A stretch of DNA of 64,000 nucleotides, taken from the NCBI RefSeq assembly GCF_000372745.1, contig NZ_KB889708.1, forward strand, positions 1 through 64,000, written 5' to 3'. Below, piece after piece: positions 60,478-64,000 of the stretch. The notes below the pieces were generated by a model that ran no database searches, was not told the origin of the DNA, and saw only the letters and a list, made by a program, of their open reading frames with translations. Both the position numbers and the translations under genes were made by a program. Origin of the DNA: Embleya scabrispora DSM 41855 (GTDB lineage: Bacteria > Actinomycetota > Actinomycetes > Streptomycetales > Streptomycetaceae). Numbering within the stretch: the stretch's first letter is position 1; every line of letters starts with the position of its first letter.

Positions 60478-62313
60478 TCAGCCCAGCGCGCGGTCGAGGT
60501 TGAAGGCGGCGCTGATCAGCGAGAGGTGGGTGAAGGCCTGGGGGAAGTTGCCCAGCTGTTCTCCGGTCGGGCCGATCTCCTCTGCGAACAGACCGAGGTG
60601 GTTGGCATAGGTGAGCATCTTCTCGAAGGCGAGCCGAGCCTCCTCCAACCGGCCGGCGCGGGCCAGCGCCTCCACGTACCAGAAGGAGCAGATCGAGAAG
60701 GTGCCCTCGGGGCCGTGCAGGCCGTCCGGGCTGGCGGTCGGGTCGTAGCGGTATACCAGCGAGTCGGAGACCAGGTCCGTGGTGAGCGCGTCCAGGGTGG
60801 AGAGCCACTTGGGGTCGGTGGGCGAGACGAACTTGGCCATCGGCATCATCAGCAACGAGGCGTCCAGCACGTGGTCGTCCAGCCCCTGGACGAACGCCCC
60901 TCGCTCGGCCGACCAGCCGCGCCGCATGATTTGCCGGTAGATCGCGTCCCGGGACTCCCGCCAGCGGGGCAGGTCCGCCGGCAGACCGCGGCGGTTCGCC
61001 ATGCGCATCGCGCGCTCCAGCGCCACCCAGCACATCAGCCGCGAGTACACGAAGTTCCGCCGGCCCGCCCTGGTCTCCCACACCCCCTCGTCGGGCTGGT
61101 CCCAGTGCTCGCACAGCCAGTCCACCACGGCACCGACCTCGTCCCAGCGGTCACTGCCGATCGGCTGCCCCCACTTGTCGTAGAGGTAGATCGAGTCGAC
61201 CAGCGCACCGTAGATGTCCAGCTGGAGCTGGCCGGTGGCGGCGTTGCCCACCCGGACCGGTGCGGAGCCGAGGTATCCCTCCAGGTGCGGAAGCTCGTAT
61301 TCGGGCAGCTCGACGCGCCCGTCGATGCCGTACATGATCTGCAACGGGCCGCCCTCCCCCGTGCCCCGCAGGATGCCCCGCTCGGAGATGAACCCCATGA
61401 ACGCCTCGGCCTCCGAGGTGAACCCCAGGCGCAGCATCGCGTAGACGCAGAAGGCGGCGTCACGGACCCAGACGTACCGGTAGTCCCAGTTGCGCTCGCC
61501 TCCGATCTGCTCGGGCAGGCTGGTGGTCGGTGCGGCGACGATCGCACCGGTCGGCGCGTAGGTGAGCAGCTTCAGCACCAGCGCGGAGCGGTTCACCATC
61601 TCCCGCCACCGCCCGTGGTAGCGCGAACCGGCCAGCCAGTGGCGCCAGAACCGGACGGTCGCCTCGGCCTGCTCCTGCGCCTCGGCGCGTGGGCACGACC
61701 GGGCCGGGACGCCGTCGCCGATCTGGTCGAGGGCGAACACATTGGACTCGCCCTCGAGGAGTTTGAAGTGCGACCACACGTCCAGGCCGTCGCTCTCCAG
61801 GGGCGCGGTGGCGGTCAGCGCGAGCGTCAGTGACGGGGAGCGGAACACCGCCGTGTGGCCTTCGAGGTGCGTGGTGTGCGCTTCGGCGCCGTAGCCGAAG
61901 CGGGGGGCTATCCGCGCCCTGAACGGGAGGGTTCCGCGGACGCAGATCACCCGCCGGATCAGCCGGTGCCGGGCCGCCTCGCGCGACTCGTCGACCACGG
62001 GCATGAAGTCCTGGATCTCCGCCACCCCGTCCGCGGCGAAGAACCGCGTGATCAGCACGTTCGTGTCGGGGAAGTAGAACTGCCTGGTGCGGGTCGGGAC
62101 CTCGGCGGCCAACTCGAACGACCCGCCCCGGTCGGCGTCGAGGATGGACCCGAAGACGCTGGGCGCGTCGAAGCGCGGGCAGCAGTACCAGTCGATGGTG
62201 CCGTTCGTGCAGACCAGGGCGGTCGTACGAAGATCGCCGATCAGGCCGTGCTCGGAAATCGGGGTGTAACGGGAGCCGTCCGCCTGCTCGAAACCAGTCG
62301 TGTCGAACGCCAT
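60478..62313 (-). CDS. Glycoside hydrolase family 15 protein, second paralogue
   Basis: I chose ATG 62313 because of GGGAGG upstream; an earlier in-frame ATG at 62373 is possible. The 611-residue product shares the plan of the first GH15: PISEHGLIGDLRTTALVCTN, GGERNWDYRYVWVRDAAFCV, the acid-Glu region QPDEGVWETRAGRRNFVYSR and EEIGPTGEQLGNFPQAFTH at the end. It has no signal peptide. It hydrolyses trehalose or an alpha-glucan in the cytosol. It stands alone, flanked by remnants. Confidence 0.92.
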   Translation of the reverse strand: MAFDTTGFEQADGSRYTPISEHGLIGDLRTTALVCTNGTIDWYCCPRFDAPSVFGSILDADRGGSFELAAEVPTRTRQFYFPDTNVLITRFFAADGVAEIQDFMPVVDESREAARHRLIRRVICVRGTLPFRARIAPRFGYGAEAHTTHLEGHTAVFRSPSLTLALTATAPLESDGLDVWSHFKLLEGESNVFALDQIGDGVPARSCPRAEAQEQAEATVRFWRHWLAGSRYHGRWREMVNRSALVLKLLTYAPTGAIVAAPTTSLPEQIGGERNWDYRYVWVRDAAFCVYAMLRLGFTSEAEAFMGFISERGILRGTGEGGPLQIMYGIDGRVELPEYELPHLEGYLGSAPVRVGNAATGQLQLDIYGALVDSIYLYDKWGQPIGSDRWDEVGAVVDWLCEHWDQPDEGVWETRAGRRNFVYSRLMCWVALERAMRMANRRGLPADLPRWRESRDAIYRQIMRRGWSAERGAFVQGLDDHVLDASLLMMPMAKFVSPTDPKWLSTLDALTTDLVSDSLVYRYDPTASPDGLHGPEGTFSICSFWYVEALARAGRLEEARLAFEKMLTYANHLGLFAEEIGPTGEQLGNFPQAFTHLSLISAAFNLDRALG

Positions 62314-62692
62314 ACCGGCCTCCCTGCCATTGTGGCCTGGGCCTGGGCCTGGAGATGAATCCTTGCTTTTCATGCTAGACCGCTACTCGAGGCGGGGGTC
62401 TGACGGAGCCGTGCGGACAGGCTCCCTGCCCGCCTCGTCGAAGGGCGGTGATGCACTCGCCGACGGGCCGCCTGCTGCCGCAGGGCATGCGCGAGCGCGT
62501 CCGGCACCCGCCCGTCCTCCGACGTGGCGGTGAACTCCAGCGCCTTGGTGACCGCCCCCAGCCCGCCGGCCTGCACCGCCTGGGCACTGGCCAGGGCGAA
62601 GACCGCCGAGGAGACTCTGCCCTCCGGTCGCCGCGCGACCTCGTCGGCCGGCGCGTCCGCAGGTCCGCTGGGGCCTGGACGCGGCCGGTGGC
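62314..62692. other. Upstream region of the second GH15 gene
   Basis: About 380 bases. A minus-strand frame includes VSSAVFALASAQAVQAGGLG and TATSEDGRVPDALAHALRQQ, which look protein-like but have no start, stop context or family I can name. It is a possible remnant. Confidence 0.3.
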
Positions 62693-62894
62693 GCGGTCTC
62701 CACACCGGCCTGGCGCAGCAAGCCGTCCTGGTACCTGGTCGCCACCGACGACCGCATGGTCCCGCCGCCCGCCCGGCACGCCATGGCCGAGCGCATCGGC
62801 GCCCGGACCGTCGAGGCCGCCCGGCAGTCACGCGATCCACGTCTCGCAGGCCGCCGCCGTCGCCGACGTGATCAAGCAGGCCGCCGCCGGCTGA
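62693..62894 (+). pseudogene. Alpha/beta-hydrolase C-terminal remnant with frameshift
   Basis: The frame reads TPAWRSKPSWYLVATDDRMV and PPPARHAMAERIGARTVEA, then after one extra base in another frame PGSHAIHVSQAAAVADVI followed by KQAAAG and a stop. This is the end of an alpha/beta hydrolase: the Asp of the triad lies in ATDDRMVPP and the His in SHAIHVSQ. The single-base insertion near 62820 and loss of the N-terminal lobe make it a pseudogene. Confidence 0.7.
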
Positions 62895-63152
62895 ACGCCG
62901 CCGAGGTTCGCAGTACGGAAGCGCCCGCCGAGCGCCCCGCGACAGGGCCGATCGGCGGGCACCGAACGTCCCACTGCGGCCGGGTCCCCCTCAGCGCGCC
63001 ACCCCCGAACCCGTCGGCCTCGTCCCATCTGGCCACGGCCGCCACCGCACATCCGCGTCCGGGCCGGTCGCCGACGACCCCGTCACAAGTCCCGCGGGCC
63101 GGTCCGCAGACATGCGGGCCGGCCGGCGGGTCCGAGGGCAGGACTCAGTGGC
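62895..63152. other. Intergenic region between remnant and chitinase
   Basis: About 260 bases of GC-rich sequence with no recognisable gene or hairpin. Confidence 0.3.
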
Positions 63153-64000
63153 TCAGCCGCCCATTCCCGTTGCCGCGTTCAGCAGGGTGGTCGAGGGGTC
63201 GTCGGCGTCGAGGGAGTAGATCATGACGCCGCCGAGGCCGAGGTTCTTGATGTACTGCCGCTTGTCAGCGAGCGAGTCGGGGGTCTCGATGCTCCAGAAG
63301 TTGGTGCCGTCGTGGATCCAGGTGCTGCGGCTCGCCTGGTCGTAGTAGTAGCTGTTGGTCAGGCCCGCGGCCTTGAGTTCCTTCCAGTCGGCCACGCCCG
63401 GCTGCTGCGAGTAGGGGAACGCGGCCGTCGGCCCGGTGACGGACTGGTAGCGGCCGTGCTGCCCGCCATCGGGCACACCGGTCCAGCCGCGCCCGTAGAA
63501 CGGCACCCCCATGGTCAGCTTGCCGGCCGGGAAGCCGTTGTTCAGGTAGCGGCTGATCGCGTCGTTGGCGGTGAAGGCCGTGCCGTACGCGGGGCTTGCC
63601 GGGGTGTCGTAGAGCGGGGCCTGGAAGTTGGTGGGTCCGTTGGCTTCGAACGCGCCGTGCATGTCGTAGGACATGACGTTGCCCAGGTCGAGGACGTTGG
63701 CGACGCTGGGCACATCGAGGTTGCCGATCTCGGTGGGTCCGGCGGGCAGGGCCGCGGTGAGCGTGTACGGGCGTCCGCCGAGCGCGGTGAGCTCGGCCCG
63801 GAACTCGGCGAGCAGCGCGGTGTAGTTGGCCCCGTCCTGGGGGGAGACGTGGTTGCCGTAGTGGCCGTTGGCGCTGCCGGGGAACTCCCAGTCGATGTCG
63901 AATCCGTCGAACACACCGGCCGCCGCGCCCGAGCCGCCGGCGGGGTCGTCGCCGATCTGTGGGAGGTTGCCGCGGATGTACACGTCGATGCAGGACGCGA
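63153..64000 (-). CDS. Chitinase, glycoside hydrolase family 18, partial at the window edge
   Basis: The minus-strand frame is open to the right edge, so the 5' end lies outside. At least 277 residues are seen. The catalytic motif is FDGFDIDWEFPGS (DxxDxDxE, with Glu as acid). Other GH18 blocks are YTLTAALPAGPTEIGNLDVP, GNVMSYDMHGAFEANGPTNF, KLTMGVPFYGRGWTGVPD and the closing LGGVMIYSLDADDPS. A secretion signal and any chitin-binding module would lie beyond the window. It degrades chitin extracellularly. Confidence 0.93.
   Translation of the reverse strand, partial: ASCIDVYIRGNLPQIGDDPAGGSGAAAGVFDGFDIDWEFPGSANGHYGNHVSPQDGANYTALLAEFRAELTALGGRPYTLTAALPAGPTEIGNLDVPSVANVLDLGNVMSYDMHGAFEANGPTNFQAPLYDTPASPAYGTAFTANDAISRYLNNGFPAGKLTMGVPFYGRGWTGVPDGGQHGRYQSVTGPTAAFPYSQQPGVADWKELKAAGLTNSYYYDQASRSTWIHDGTNFWSIETPDSLADKRQYIKNLGLGGVMIYSLDADDPSTTLLNAATGMGG

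Noticed and set aside
60403-61833. 476-codon plus-strand frame across the second GH15 gene
   Set aside because: It is antisense to GH15 and low in hydrophobic patterning. Only its upstream part before 60410 shows the MarR remnant.
1-64000. CRISPR arrays, rRNA and tRNA genes
   Set aside because: I looked for regularly spaced repeats and for tRNA-like TTC-loop segments (GGTTCGAATCC) and saw none. A covariance-model scan would be needed to exclude tRNAs formally.

Overview
The window is very GC-rich, has strong G/C third-position bias, uses many GTG starts, and packs genes with 4-base ATGA/GTGA overlaps. It also carries lineage-typical genes: an ECF42-type sigma factor with a DGPF partner, a SoxR with its box, a second DnaE polymerase, and large NTPase-TPR proteins. 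This points to an actinomycete of the Streptomycetaceae (Streptomyces, Embleya or Kitasatospora-like). About a dozen truncated or frameshifted genes, one complete insertion sequence and several IS or integrase scraps suggest an accessory region, plausibly a chromosome arm. That placement is inference. I saw no rRNA, tRNA or CRISPR array.

Layout. 1-950 is a complete IS5-family element inserted in the 3' end of a decayed TetR gene. 950-7250 holds regulatory debris, a pentapeptide-repeat protein, a tandem universal stress protein, the sigma/DGPF pair and an anti-sigma-like ATPase with a translationally coupled 41-aa leader. 7394-16484 is one long minus-strand sugar-acid uptake and catabolism operon: binding protein, ATPase, permease, mannonate dehydratase, epimerase-like protein, RraA-like protein, SDR, truncated KDPG aldolase and KDG kinase. 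A FadR-type regulator diverges from it at 16790. 17.5-20 kb carries hypotheticals. 19.9-20.8 kb is a divergent ferredoxin/SoxR pair with a SoxR-type promoter facing the ferredoxin. 20.9-23.1 kb is a degenerate caspase-like/WD40 protein. 23.9-27.3 kb is a DnaE2-type polymerase behind an SOS box.

29.2-44.5 kb looks like a carbohydrate-oxidation and respiration island: cation/proton antiporter, DUF389 protein, GH15 glucan hydrolase, cyclase-family hydrolase, gluconokinase, GMC flavoprotein, cytochrome bd, type II NADH dehydrogenase, glucose-dehydrogenase-like SDR and a FUSC membrane protein. Read together, a glucan could be cut to glucose, oxidised and phosphorylated to 6-phosphogluconate, while reducing equivalents pass through NDH-2 and bd oxidase. 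A second GH15 gene lies at 60.5 kb.

46.4-55.6 kb is rich in conflict-type genes: a Doc-like toxin with its antitoxin, two paralogous P-loop NTPase-TPR proteins flanking a membrane/coiled-coil protein, and a three-gene interlocked chain ending in a PIN-domain protein. This is the best candidate for an undescribed system in the window. 55.7-64 kb holds a Tat-exported phospholipase C whose promoter and signal region is partly duplicated, a Sel1-like protein, MarR and hydrolase remnants, the second GH15 enzyme and a GH18 chitinase running off the right edge.
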